64,000 nucleotides of DNA from Streptomyces griseochromogenes (GTDB lineage: Bacteria > Actinomycetota > Actinomycetes > Streptomycetales > Streptomycetaceae): contig NZ_CP016279.1 of the NCBI RefSeq assembly GCF_001542625.1, positions 4,340,001 to 4,404,000 on the forward strand. The letters run 5' to 3'. Under the pieces are notes generated by a model. The model saw nothing but the letters and a program-made list of their open reading frames with translations, was not told the DNA's origin and searched no databases. Position 1 is the first letter of the stretch. The number at the start of each line of letters is the position of its first letter. Shown piece by piece: positions 1-8,822 of this stretch. The position numbers and the translations under genes are program-made.

Positions 1-183
1 CGAGGCCAGGGGCAGCGGCTCCCCGACGTCGAAACCGAGCTGTTCGCCCGAGTCGATGTCGCGGGCGAGGAACGAACCGCGGACCCCGAGGGCCGCCCAG
101 TCCCGTGCGATCGCCTCGGCGACGTCGAGGAGGCCGCCGTCACCGGCCACGCAGGCCGGCCGGTGGGCCGCTGCCGCGCTCAT
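1..183 (-). CDS. blaB: BlaB-like serine penicillin-recognising protein, N-terminal part (cut by window edge)
   Basis: Sixty-one codons read leftward from an ATG at 183 to the window edge with no stop. The visible protein reads SFLARDIDSGEQLGFDVGEP and then PLAS, just where serine beta-lactamase-like enzymes have their SxxK active-site box, so the catalytic serine is probably the last residue seen. The ATG overlaps the TGA of the LysR gene (ATGA, 180-183), which implies translational coupling. In Streptomyces cacaoi the LysR regulator BlaA is followed by BlaB, a penicillin-recognising-type protein needed for beta-lactamase induction, and both are divergent from blaL; the order here is the same. 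Identification rests on context plus this short segment; the remainder lies outside the window. Confidence 0.6.
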   Translation of the reverse strand, partial: MSAAAAHRPACVAGDGGLLDVAEAIARDWAALGVRGSFLARDIDSGEQLGFDVGEPLPLAS

Positions 184-1181
184 CCGCGTGCCGCCAGCCG
201 CGCCGGAACGTCCTCGCCCGCGGATCCGGCCCGCCGGGGATCCGGCGGGCCGGTCGCCGCGCCGGCGGCGCCCGCGAGCGAGACGACCAGCCAGTCGGGC
301 ACGTCCACCGCGCCCCGCTGCCGCGGTGTCCCGCGCACGTCGTAGCCACGGTGCAGCGAGACATCGGCAAGCGGCGCCCACCTCGCGCCGTGCTGCCGTG
401 CGAACGGCTCGGCACACAAGAGCACCGACCGGCCGGCCAGGGTCTCGGCGAGCGCGGTGGCCGCCGGTCCGGCCGACCGGATCAGCCCTTCGGGCAGCCC
501 GGACCGAGCGGCGGCACGCGCCAGCCTGTCGTACGCGTACGGCACTTCGTCCTCCGCCGGGACCAGGAGCGGCAGAGCGGTGGGAAGGCCACCGCTCGCG
601 GCCCGGCTCCGGCGCGGCCGCAGGTCCTCCAAGTGCACCGCCCGCCCTCGGCTCGTGCGGGCCCCGGCGTGCGCCGGCCGCGGTTCGTCGGGCGGCGGCG
701 CCGACGCCAGGCCGAGCGGGACCCGCAGCGCGGCTTGCTCCGGGGCGACACGCACCAGCGCGTAGGCGAGCGAACCGTCGGCCAGCCCGGCCTCCCGTTC
801 CTCCGGCGGCAGTTCGCGTACGCCGAGCGTGATCCCGCGTTCGGCACCGGAGCGGATCACGCGCGCCAGCGCCGCAGGAGCGCAGTCCGCGGGCACCCCG
901 ACGGCAAGCACCCGCGCCTGCCGGGCCGAGCGGGCGGCCCGGCCCAGCCGCTCGGCCCGGTCCAGCACGTCCCGCGCGTACGGAAGCAGCAGCATGCCGA
1001 ACTCGGTCGTCGAGACCTGCCGCCGCGACCGGTCGAACAGCGGGCCCCCGAAGTGCGCCTCCAGCGTCTTGATACGGCGGCTGAGGAGCGGCTGGGCGAT
1101 CCCGAGCCGCTCGGCGGCACGCGAAAAGCTCGACTCGTCGACGGTGGCGACGTATGCCTCCAGGTGCGCGAGGAGATCCAT
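180..1181 (-). CDS. blaA: LysR-family regulator of beta-lactamase, BlaA-like
   Basis: A 333-residue LysR-type regulator. The N-terminal winged helix-turn-helix spans about residues 1-60 (SFSRAAERLGIAQPLLSRRI) and is followed by a substrate-binding-like effector domain. It is divergent from the class A beta-lactamase gene, with 130 bp between the two starts, and its stop overlaps the start of the BlaB-like gene. This is the arrangement of the S. cacaoi bla cluster, where BlaA binds T-N11-A sites between blaL and blaA. A 17-bp element with CATA/TATG arms lies directly upstream. The last 30 or so residues are Ala/Gly/Pro/Arg-rich and unlike typical LysR C-termini. The family is clear; the role as bla activator is inferred from synteny. 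Confidence 0.82.
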   Translation of the reverse strand: MDLLAHLEAYVATVDESSFSRAAERLGIAQPLLSRRIKTLEAHFGGPLFDRSRRQVSTTEFGMLLLPYARDVLDRAERLGRAARSARQARVLAVGVPADCAPAALARVIRSGAERGITLGVRELPPEEREAGLADGSLAYALVRVAPEQAALRVPLGLASAPPPDEPRPAHAGARTSRGRAVHLEDLRPRRSRAASGGLPTALPLLVPAEDEVPYAYDRLARAAARSGLPEGLIRSAGPAATALAETLAGRSVLLCAEPFARQHGARWAPLADVSLHRGYDVRGTPRQRGAVDVPDWLVVSLAGAAGAATGPPDPRRAGSAGEDVPARLAARG

Positions 1182-1189
1182 CCAGCAGT

Positions 1190-1206
1190 CATATCAATAA
1201 GTTATG
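1190..1206. promoter_or_regulatory. candidate LysR operator in the bla intergenic region
   Basis: CATAtcaataagtTATG is a 17-bp AT-rich inverted repeat in a GC-rich region, starting 9 bp from the LysR start codon and lying upstream of the beta-lactamase. Arms and spacing fit a LysR T-N11-A type site. The placement would suit autoregulation plus control of the divergent beta-lactamase. Binding is inferred. Confidence 0.45.
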
Positions 1207-1311
1207 GCGTCTTCAAAGTTCACTCTTGGACATGGATGGAGTCCTCCTGTTTCGCTGTCCCCGTCGAAGATCCACCAAGCCGACGACGGACGACCTGGGA
1301 GAACTCCGCAC

Positions 1312-2229
1312 ATGACCAATGCCACCTCGCTGCCGCGCCGCCGCCTGTTCAAGGCCGGTCTCGCCCTCACCACCACTGCCGCCGCCACGGCCGCCGGCAT
1401 CGCCCCCGCCACGGCGGACCGGCGCCCCGAAACGGCCGATCCACACCCCGAGTTGAGCGATCTGGAACAGCGCTACGGCGCGCGTCTGGGCGTATACGCC
1501 CGGAACGTGCGCACCGGCCGGACCGTGGCGTATCGCGCGGGGGAGCGGTTCGCGATGTGCTCGACTTTCAAGGCGTTCGCGGCCGCGGCCGTCCTGGGCG
1601 GCCACGGTGACTGCGCGCCGCTGGACAATATCGTCCACTATCCGCCGAGGGACATCCTGGCGAACTCGCCGAAGACCGAGGAACACCTCGCCACCGGCAT
1701 GTCCGTGGGCGATCTGTGCGCGGCCGCGATCCAGTACAGCGACAACGCGGCCGGCAACCTGCTGCTGCGCCAGATCGGCGGGCCGGACGGCCTCACCCGG
1801 TTCTTCCGGTCGCTCGGCGACCGGGTGAGCCGGCTCGACCGGTGGGAGCCCGAGCTGAACACCGCCGTCCCCGGTGACCCGCGCGACACCACGACCCCGC
1901 AGGCGATCGGCCGCGGCTTCGAGCGGCTGACGCTGGGGCGGGCACTGGACGACACCGACCGCGCACGGTTCATCGGCTGGCTGAAGGGCAACACCACCAG
2001 CGTCAAGCGGTTCCGCGCAGGGCTCCCGCAGGGCTGGGTCCTCGGCGACAAGACGGGTACCGGCGACTACGCGAGCGCCCACGACATCGGCGTCGCCTGG
2101 ACGACCCGGAACACGCCGGTCCTGCTGGCCGTCCTGTCCGCCAAGGCGGCCAAGGACGCGACCGTGGACGACGCGCTGATCGCCGAAACGGCACGCGTGC
2201 TGGCGCGCACCCTCGCGCCCGGCGAGTAG
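1312..2229 (+). CDS. blaL: class A serine beta-lactamase (exported)
   Basis: A 305-residue beta-lactamase that hydrolyses the beta-lactam ring through an acyl-serine intermediate. The start at 1312 is preferred over an upstream in-frame start at 1204 because it is preceded by TGGGAGA and opens with a Tat-like signal (PRRRLFKAG plus a hydrophobic stretch ending ATA). All class A motifs are present: SxxK as STFK in CSTFKAFAA, SDN in YSDNAAGN, the omega-loop ExELN as EPELN, and KTG in DKTGTGDY. It is divergently paired with the LysR regulator, so it is probably inducible. No obvious defect is seen. The symbol follows the S. cacaoi locus, whose gene order is the same. Confidence 0.92.
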   Translation: MTNATSLPRRRLFKAGLALTTTAAATAAGIAPATADRRPETADPHPELSDLEQRYGARLGVYARNVRTGRTVAYRAGERFAMCSTFKAFAAAAVLGGHGDCAPLDNIVHYPPRDILANSPKTEEHLATGMSVGDLCAAAIQYSDNAAGNLLLRQIGGPDGLTRFFRSLGDRVSRLDRWEPELNTAVPGDPRDTTTPQAIGRGFERLTLGRALDDTDRARFIGWLKGNTTSVKRFRAGLPQGWVLGDKTGTGDYASAHDIGVAWTTRNTPVLLAVLSAKAAKDATVDDALIAETARVLARTLAPGE

Positions 2230-2309
2230 ACCGGAAGCCCTGTCGGTTCAGCGGGCTGAATTCCGATCAAGTATGCAGTAATTGACGCGCGCATGGCATC
2301 TCTCTACGG

Positions 2310-3071
2310 TTGAAACCAGCCATCGCGTGCGCCAGCCTGCTCGTCGGCGTACCCGCCACCCTGTCCGGCACCACGGCGCAGGCCGCCGCCGCACCCCCTG
2401 CCCTGGGGGGAGTGAATCCCGCGGCCGCGGCCTCCGTCCTGTACGTCTCCCCGAGCGGCACCGGCAGCGCGTCCGGCACCCGGTCGAACCCGACGACGCT
2501 CACCTCGGCGATCAGCCGTATCGCCGCCGGGGGGACGATCTACCTGCGCGGCGGCACCTACGCCTACACGAAGACCGTCACCATCCCGGTGGGCGGCAAC
2601 GGCACCTCCGGCGCCCTCCGACAACCTCGTCGTCAGCGCCGAGTCGCACGACAACGCCGACTCCGACGGCGAGGACGCCGACGGCTTCGCCGCGAAGCCC
2701 ACCGTCGGCACCGCCGACGTCTTCCGCCACGACGTCTCCCACCACGACATCGACGACCGCCGGGACCTCTACACCAAGTCCGACATCGGCGCCATCGGCC
2801 CGGTGACCATCGAGAACTCCCTCTCCTGCCACAACGGCACGTCGTCCGGCACTGCATCGCCTACCGCAACGGCCACCACGGGTTCACCTACAACAGCGAC
2901 CCCGGCACGATGACCGTCTCCCACAACGTCGGTGTCGACAACGCCGAGCGCAACTACTCGTTCGACACCGGTACGTCGGTGTTCCGGAGCGACGCCTCGT
3001 GCCGGTTCTCCGTCAGCGGGTCGAACGACAAGACCGCCGGTGACCTTCGGGGGAAGGTCGTCACGCCATAG
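2310..3071 (+). pseudogene. broken family PL9-like pectate lyase
   Basis: Pieces of a secreted right-handed beta-helix pectate lyase lie in two alternating frames. Frame A (from about 2310) has a signal peptide (IACASLLVGVPATLSG) and the start of the mature protein (LYVSPSGTGSASGTRSNP, GGTIYLRGGTY). At about 2617 homology moves to another frame (DNLVVSAESHDNADS, EDADGFAAK, DRRDLYTK, GAIGPVTIENS), then returns to frame A at about 2855 (CIAYRNGHHGFTYN) to the stop. The NADGFAAK and DLYTK-type blocks are characteristic of family PL9-like pectate lyases. At well under 300 residues in total the protein has also lost internal coils. The frame changes plus deletions make a functional product very unlikely. 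Confidence 0.75.
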
Positions 3072-3134
3072 CCGCCGCTCGCGGAGCGGCACCAGGAGAC
3101 CCGCTCGACCCCTCGCGGTGGCGTCGGCGTAGTG

Positions 3135-3246
3135 CTTCCATGGAAGTGGCGGAAAGTACGTCTATCCGACGCGGGGAAGCGGCCGCATCGATCGGCCGCG
3201 CACCGCGCAATCAGGATCCGCGAGAAGCGGATGTACTTTCCGCCAC
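3135..3246. repeat. nested inverted repeats beside the tRNA-like gene
   Basis: Three palindromes are nested in 112 bp: CTTCCATGGAAG (3135-3146); a perfect 14-bp inverted repeat GTGGCGGAAAGTAC (3146-3159) with its complement at 3233-3246; and inside it GCGGCCG/CGGCCGC (3179-3185 and 3193-3199) around ATCGAT. An ATCCG follows each outer arm with a 4-bp offset. The block lies immediately 3' of the leftward tRNA-like gene, so it could form a large terminating hairpin, or it could be a remnant of a small mobile or integration element. No ORF explains it. Confidence 0.6.
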
Positions 3247-3278
3247 CGGCGTGCGCCTTCCGGTGCGCTCGTCCATCG

Positions 3279-3375
<97 letters not shown>

Positions 3376-3469
3376 CTGCTCCCGGCTTCCGGTTTCCCGT
3401 GCCGTTCACAGGTATGAGAGTGCCGGGAGGCGCTGACGGGGTGCTGATGCGCCGCTGACCAGGTCTCCG

Positions 3470-4057
3470 TCGGGCGGCCCGGTGCACCACGTGGCCGTCG
3501 GTCACCGTCAACGTGACCGGCGCGTCCGTCAGTTCGTCGCACGGCGCGTGCACCGGGTCGACGGGCAACGCGGCCAGGTCGGCACGGTGGCCGGATGCGA
3601 TGCGGCCGGTGATGCCCGCTGCACCGGCCGCCCCGCCCGCGTGACCGGTGCAGCGTTCAAGCGCCTGCGACGCCGTGAGCCCCGGCCGCCGCGCCGCTGC
3701 GCCCTTCGGACGGCGGGCCGTCGCCGGCACGGCCCGTGCGTCGTAGTGCGCGACGGGCCGGTTCGAGCCGAGGATGTGCGTCGCCCCGGCTCGCCCAGGT
3801 CCCGTAGCGGTCAGGCCCGGTCGGCCCGGTCGGAGCCCGGGCGCGACCACTCGTCGGTGCCGTCGTCGAGGGTGTGGCCGGCGTACGGCGGTTGGAGAGG
3901 CGGACACATCCAACTCCACGAATCGGGGCAGGAGTTCGTCGGGAGCCGTCTCGACGTGCTCGAACCGGTGGGCCCCGCGCCCGCCCGGCCAGAGCGTGGC
4001 GGACGCCGCGCGGACCGCCGTCCGGGTTGCCAAGCCGGCACCCGCCGTCCCTACCAT
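3470..4057 (-). pseudogene. broken amidohydrolase-family gene (3' half)
   Basis: Read leftward, the C-terminal part matches the end of AepA/YtcJ-type metal-dependent amidohydrolases: LTASQALERCTGHAG, AGITGRIASGHRADLAALPV, DPVHAPCDELTD, VTLTVTDGHVVHR. Upstream, FEHVETAPDELLPRFVELDV is in the same frame, but the expected continuation (QPPYAGHTLDDG) lies in another frame around 3840-3910. The N-terminal metal-binding half is absent; the gene stops abruptly near 4057, where the rightward LuxR-type fragment begins. It is therefore both 5'-truncated and frameshifted. Confidence 0.65.
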
Positions 4058-4062
4058 CGGTT

Positions 4063-5111
4063 ATGGCGATGCCCGTCGGTCATGCCGGGCCCGGGTTGCG
4101 TGGTCGTAGCCGCGAGTGCGAGGCGCTGGACCGTCTGGTGGAGGGGGTTCGGGCGGGCCGGAGTTCGGTGCTGGTCCTGCGTGGCGAGCCCGGAGTGGGC
4201 AAGACGGCCCTGTTGGACTACACGCGTGAGCGGGCGGCTGGGTGCGGCATCGCCCAGGTAGGCGGCGTGGAGTCCGAAATGGAACTCGCCTTCGCGGGGC
4301 TGCACCAGCTGTGCGCGCCGATGCTGGATCGATTGGAGGGCCTGCCGGGCCCGCAGCGGGAGGCGCTGCAGGTCGCGTTCGGGCTGCGCGCGGCGGGCGT
4401 GCCGAACCGGTTCCTGGTGGGGCTGGCGGTCCTGACGCTGCTGTCGGAGGCGACCGCACAGCAGCCGCTGGTGTGTCTGGTGGACGACGCCCAGCGGCTG
4501 GACCGGGCGTCGGTGCAGGCTCTGGCGTTCGCGGCGCGGCGTCTGCCGGCCGACCCGGTGGCCGTGGTCTTCGCCGTGCGGGAGCCGAGCGAGGACCGCG
4601 AGCTGCGCGGACTGCCGGAGCTGGTGGTCGAGGGGCTGGGTGATGCGGACGCGCGCCTGTTGTTGGCGTCGGTGATCCATGGGCGGTTGGACGAGCGGGT
4701 GCGGGAGCGGATCGTGGCCGAGGCGCGGGGGGATCCACTGGCGCTGCTGGAGCTGTCCGGGGAACTGACGCCGACGGAATTCGCCGGCGGGTTCGGACTT
4801 CCCGGTTCGGGGCCGGTGACCGGGCTGATCGAGGGGGGCTTCATCCGGCGGCTTGAATCGGTGCCGCACGTGACGCGCCTGGTGCTGGTGCTGGTGCTGG
4901 CGGCCGCCGACCCGTCGGGCGACGGGGCCCTGCTGTGGCGGGCGGCAGGACGGCTGGGGATCGACGCCGACGCGGGTTCGCCGGCGGAGGAGGCCGGGCT
5001 GATCGAGTTCGGGGCCCGGGTGAGGTTCCGCCACCCGCTGGTGCGGTCGGCGGTCTACCGGACGGCTCCCCTGCCCGAGCGGCGGGCGGTGCATCGGGCG
5101 CTGGCCGAGGC
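4063..5111 (+). pseudogene. LuxR/LAL-family ATPase regulator, C-terminally truncated
   Basis: The ATG at 4063 opens a protein typical of the N-terminal AAA ATPase module of large LuxR-type (LAL/MalT-like) regulators: LRGRSRECEALDRLVEGVRA, Walker A GEPGVGKTALL, Walker B LVCLVDDAQRLD, and the later FRHPLVRSAVYR block. Full-length proteins of this kind are about 900 residues with TPR-like repeats and a C-terminal LuxR helix-turn-helix. Here homology stops at HRALAEA (about 5111), where the DNA passes straight into the 3' end of a xanthine dehydrogenase gene. The reading frame stays open to 5595, but everything after 5111 is out-of-frame shadow of other genes. The DNA-binding domain is lost, so it is not expected to regulate transcription. 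Confidence 0.75.
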
Positions 5112-5237
5112 CTCGGCACCGTCGGCACGGCGGCGGCGATCGCCGACGCCGTCCACCACGCGACCGGCGGCCGTGTCCGGGACCTGCCGATCACCCTCGA
5201 CAAGTTGCTGTGCCACGAACCGGAGGGATCATCATGA
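5109..5237 (+). pseudogene. 3' remnant of a molybdopterin xanthine/aldehyde dehydrogenase gene
   Basis: In the frame beginning GLGTVGTAAAIADAV the sequence reads on through HHATGGRVRDLPITLDKLL to a TGA at 5235-5237. This block is the conserved C-terminus of the large molybdenum-cofactor subunit of xanthine dehydrogenase/aldehyde oxidase family enzymes. Only about 40 residues remain, joined at about 5110 to the truncated LuxR ATPase. The stop overlaps the ATG of the DUF1330 gene as ATGA, so that gene was probably once translationally coupled to the dehydrogenase. Confidence 0.7.
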
Positions 5238-5590
5238 GCACGTATCTGATCAACCACCTGCGCATACCCGGCGACATCCCCAACGAGGCGGGCCTGTCGT
5301 ACCTGGAGCAGGTCGAAGCGACCGCGAAGCCCTACGGCGGCAAGTGGCTCGCCAACGGCGAGGTCACGGTGGTGGAGGGGGCCTGGCCGGGTCTCGTCGT
5401 CCTCATGGAATTCCCGGACCGCACCGCCGCCCGGCAGTGGTACGACTCGGCCGCCTATCAGGACATCCGGCCCCTGCGTACCAACAACTCGATCTCCGAC
5501 ATCGTGCTGATCGACAGCCTCCCGCCGGACTACACCGTCAAGGGCTTCGCCCAGCAGGTCCGAGCGGCCGTTTCCCAGTACCGCAAGTAA
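5234..5590 (+). CDS. DUF1330 domain protein
   Basis: A 118-residue ferredoxin-like-fold protein of the DUF1330 family, related to dimeric alpha-beta barrel small proteins. The start at 5234 follows GGAGG with good spacing (an earlier in-frame start at 5210 lies inside the preceding remnant). Recognisable blocks are EQVEATAKPYGGKWL, VEGAWPGLVVLMEFPD and RQWYDSAAYQDIRPLR. No catalytic residues are firmly known for the family. The gene looks intact although its former upstream partner, a xanthine dehydrogenase, has been reduced to its last codons. A GC-rich hairpin follows at 5630-5650. Confidence 0.85.
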   Translation: MSTYLINHLRIPGDIPNEAGLSYLEQVEATAKPYGGKWLANGEVTVVEGAWPGLVVLMEFPDRTAARQWYDSAAYQDIRPLRTNNSISDIVLIDSLPPDYTVKGFAQQVRAAVSQYRK

Positions 5591-5603
5591 CATGATCACC
5601 TAG

Positions 5604-5855
<252 letters not shown>

Positions 5856-5877
5856 CAGCGGAGCCCGGCCGGCATGC

Positions 5878-7446
5878 TCAGACCGTGCCGCCGTACACCT
5901 CCCGCACGTTCGCACGGGCCGCTGGAGCGTGCCGGCCCGCCGGGCCCCGCGCGAAGGTGCGCAGCAGGTTCTCCGTGGTACGGGTGACGAACCTGCGCGT
6001 ACGGGCGTCCATGCCGTGGTCGCGGCCGAGTTCGTGCGTGCCGGCCACCAGGCCCTCCACCCAGCGCATCGTGCCGGTCGCGAAGACGCCCGCGCCGCCG
6101 GGCGCGGTGTAGTACGCGGAGTCGCTGTGGCTGGGCCGGCCGGCGCACGCCACGGGCGAGTGCGCGGTGATCTCCAGCGGGCCCGGGGTCGGGGAGGCGG
6201 GCGTGACCCGGTCGTACTCGACGCCGACGAGATGCGCGAAGCTGTCGCCCGCGCGTACGCCGGTGCCGTCGTACAGCCAGTGATCCGCGGCGTGGACGAC
6301 ATAGGGGGCGTCGACCGGATAGCCCTCGTAGAGCACGCCGGTGAGGGAGGACTCCGGATCGGCGGCGGGCGGGCTGCGGAAGTCGGTGGTCACCAGGTCG
6401 GGGTTGGACGAGTAGTACGGGTCGGAACGGTAGGCCGTCTTGTAGCAGACCACCGTGCGCTCGCGCGCCCCCTTGCCGTCCTCCAGCCGGACACGGCGGA
6501 AACAGCTGTTCGCGCCGAGGAAGGCGATGTTCACGCCGGCGTCCCGGGCCCGGGTGATGTGCGCCCGCTGCTCGGGCGTCCAGTACTCGTCGTGCCCCAG
6601 ACAGACGACGGTACGCGCTCCGTACAGCACCGAGGGGTCACGGTGGATGTCGACGCCGGTGGTGTACGCGAGCGGGATGCCCAGGCGCTCGGCCAGCACC
6701 ACCAGCGCCCGTTCGTAGACCAGGAACTTCTGGGCGCCGTCGCCGTCGTAGGGGCGGTCGAAGCTGACCGCGAGCGACCGCGTGGCATAGGCGCCCGAGG
6801 AGCCCGCGTAGAGGCTGTAGCCGCCCCAGCGGTTGTAGGCCTGCCAGGTGGCCGGGGCGTGCAGCAGGACCGTGCGGCCCGCACCCTCGGCGGAGCGGAC
6901 GATCAGCGGGATGTGCCGCTGATGGCCGGTGTCCGACTCCAGACGCAGCAGGTACGCGCCCTCCGGCCATCCGGTGGTGTCCAGGGGCAGCGTCGCAGGC
7001 CAGTCGGCGCGCACCGTACGGGTGGCGGACAGCAGGCGCGGGGGCGGCTGGGCGCGGCCGGGTATGGAGGGTGACGTCCATATGCGGCGGGCCTGCTTTC
7101 CGCCGTACCAGCCGATACGGAACGCCGAGACCTGGAACGAGGCCGCGGTGGTCGACACATGCAGGCTGCACGCCTGGCCCGGCCGTACGCTCACCTGGTC
7201 GGTGTAGCCGGTGACCGCGTCCACCGCGCCCGAGGAGCGGATGCACCAGTCTTCGGTGCCCGGCGCGTCCCGCTCGGCCTCCGGCCGCAGCCGCCCGCCG
7301 TCGGTGCCGAGAGGGTGGAGGGCCACACGGTGCGGCCCGGGCGTACAGGCGGCGGCGCCCAGGCCCGCGCCCGCGCACAGGGTCAGGAAACCCCGGCGGG
7401 CCAGGACGCGGCCGTGCAGGGGTGGATCGCCGTGGGCTGGGGTCAC
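5878..7446 (-). CDS. secreted N,N-dimethylformamidase beta subunit-like protein
   Basis: A 522-residue exported protein. The N-terminus has an Arg-Arg pair (LARRGFLTLCAGAG) and a lipobox-like GAAAC near residue 34, so it is a probable Tat-routed lipoprotein. The body matches the large-subunit fold of N,N-dimethylformamidase: VSAFRIGWYGGKQAR, AYNRWGGYSLY, YTTGVDIHRDPSVL, VCLGHDEYWTPEQR and FLGANSCFRRVR, the latter part glutamine-amidotransferase-like. Known DMF amidohydrolases need a small alpha subunit, which is not adjacent, and secretion is unlike the cytosolic enzyme. The natural substrate is thus unknown. Confidence 0.75.
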   Translation of the reverse strand: MTPAHGDPPLHGRVLARRGFLTLCAGAGLGAAACTPGPHRVALHPLGTDGGRLRPEAERDAPGTEDWCIRSSGAVDAVTGYTDQVSVRPGQACSLHVSTTAASFQVSAFRIGWYGGKQARRIWTSPSIPGRAQPPPRLLSATRTVRADWPATLPLDTTGWPEGAYLLRLESDTGHQRHIPLIVRSAEGAGRTVLLHAPATWQAYNRWGGYSLYAGSSGAYATRSLAVSFDRPYDGDGAQKFLVYERALVVLAERLGIPLAYTTGVDIHRDPSVLYGARTVVCLGHDEYWTPEQRAHITRARDAGVNIAFLGANSCFRRVRLEDGKGARERTVVCYKTAYRSDPYYSSNPDLVTTDFRSPPAADPESSLTGVLYEGYPVDAPYVVHAADHWLYDGTGVRAGDSFAHLVGVEYDRVTPASPTPGPLEITAHSPVACAGRPSHSDSAYYTAPGGAGVFATGTMRWVEGLVAGTHELGRDHGMDARTRRFVTRTTENLLRTFARGPAGRHAPAARANVREVYGGTV

Positions 7447-7713
7447 TGCGCCTCCTGGATCCGCCCCTGTTCATGCCGCGTCCAGGCTCCCGATGCCGCT
7501 CCGCCCGCCGCAACCGCACCATGGCTCCGCGGCGAGGCGCGGGCAGGGGCCGGGCCCGGCGGGACACGACGACGAGGGCTCAGCGGCCCGGCAGCCGGAG
7601 GTTGTGCCGAACGAGTGAGGCCGCCGTACTCCGCACCGACCTGCGGAACCGCGTGGCTCCCGGCGCCGGCAGCGGGTCCCGAAGGCACCGTCCGGGCCTC
7701 GGCCCACGGTCCT

Positions 7714-8712
7714 TCAGGCCGGGGGCTCCTCGAACAGTTCGAGCAGGGACTGAGCGCTCTCGGTGGCCAGGAGAGCGCCGTGCGCCGCCGGGAAGAGGCG
7801 GCCCCAGGCGCGGGCTCGCCCCAGGGCGCTCAGACGCCACGCGAGCCGCACCGCACGCCGGAGTTCCGCCGCCGTGCGGCCGGCTCCCGTCCACGGCTCC
7901 AAGTAGGCGTCGCGCAGGCGCGGCAGCACGCCGGGCCCGTACCGGTCGCAGGCCTTCAGGGCCGTGACCCGAAGGCTGCAGAACGGATGCGAGACGGCGG
8001 CGTCGCCCCAGTCGAAGAAGGTGTACCGGTCTGGTTCCGGACGGAACAGCTGCCCGTCGTGCAGATCCGAGTGGTCGAGGGAGTCGGGGATGCCCAGGGC
8101 CGCGAGTTCGCCGCACCAGGCCACGAGGCGGGGCCGGAGGGCCGAGAGCCGCGCGCGTTCGTCCGGTAGCACCGCTTCGTTCTCCGTGAGCAGCTTGTCG
8201 AAGACCTCGGGCAGGTCCGGGGTCCGGGCGCTCGGGACACCCAGCCGCTCGATGTCCCGCGCGTGCGGGACCAAGGCGCACTGCATGCTCGCGTACTGGC
8301 CCAGAAGGCTCTCCCAGGCGCGCGGTTCGACCGCCGTCCGCTCCAGCACGGTCCGGAAGAGGTCACCCCCGTCGGGCAGCAACGACCAGCCGCGCTCGGC
8401 GTCGACCGCCAGCGGCCGCAGGACGTGCTCCGGCACCCAGCGGGCCAACGCCTCGGTCAGCGCGCCCTCGAAGCCGCTGGCCGGCGGATTCGCCTTGAAC
8501 CAGACGGCTCCCCGGCCCGCCACGGGCACCCGCATCAGGACGGACCACGGCCGCAGCCGTACCCACGGCGCCCCTGTCGCCCGCAGACCGTGCGCGGCGA
8601 GCCGGCCGTGCACCCAGTCGAACGCCGCGCTCCGCCAGGACTCCCGCTCCCAGGGAGTCACCGCGTGCGGGTAGCGGCCGCGGTCCACGCTGAGCGATGC
8701 GTCATGTCCCAT
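7714..8712 (-). CDS. aminoglycoside phosphotransferase-family kinase
   Basis: About 332 residues of the APH/ChoK kinase fold. The catalytic loop is LDHSDLHDGQLF (Asp as base; Gln replaces the usual Asn of the HxDxxxxN loop) and the metal-binding motif is FFDWGDAAVSHPF. N-terminal lobe segments such as GRGAVWFKANPP fit the ATP-binding sheet. The start MGHDASLS at 8712 is chosen over one 20 codons upstream because the extra residues are low-complexity and unconserved-looking. Members phosphorylate aminoglycosides, choline or other small alcohols; nothing here identifies the substrate. The gene stands alone between secreted-protein genes. Confidence 0.75.
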   Translation of the reverse strand: MGHDASLSVDRGRYPHAVTPWERESWRSAAFDWVHGRLAAHGLRATGAPWVRLRPWSVLMRVPVAGRGAVWFKANPPASGFEGALTEALARWVPEHVLRPLAVDAERGWSLLPDGGDLFRTVLERTAVEPRAWESLLGQYASMQCALVPHARDIERLGVPSARTPDLPEVFDKLLTENEAVLPDERARLSALRPRLVAWCGELAALGIPDSLDHSDLHDGQLFRPEPDRYTFFDWGDAAVSHPFCSLRVTALKACDRYGPGVLPRLRDAYLEPWTGAGRTAAELRRAVRLAWRLSALGRARAWGRLFPAAHGALLATESAQSLLELFEEPPA

Positions 8713-8777
8713 CACGCCATCCCAGCAGCATGACCTCGGCAGGACCAGCCGTTTTCCGACGCCACGGAGCAACGCGT

Positions 8778-8804
8778 ACGCCCCCGGACGCGGTCCGGGG
8801 GCGT
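8778..8804. terminator. strong hairpin after the phosphoesterase gene
   Basis: ACGCCCCCGGAC and its complement GTCCGGGGGCGT form a 12-bp stem with a 3-nt loop, 19 bp beyond the stop of the leftward phosphoesterase gene and just before the leftward phosphotransferase start. It resembles the GC-rich terminators of Streptomyces. Confidence 0.75.
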
Positions 8805-8822
8805 TGGCGGTCAGCGGTGCGG

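Noticed and set aside
3874..5595. A 573-residue open frame spanning the LuxR-type ATPase and beyond.
   Set aside because: Only 4063-5111 has homology; upstream is antisense to the amidohydrolase remnant and downstream is out-of-frame shadow of the dehydrogenase tail and DUF1330.
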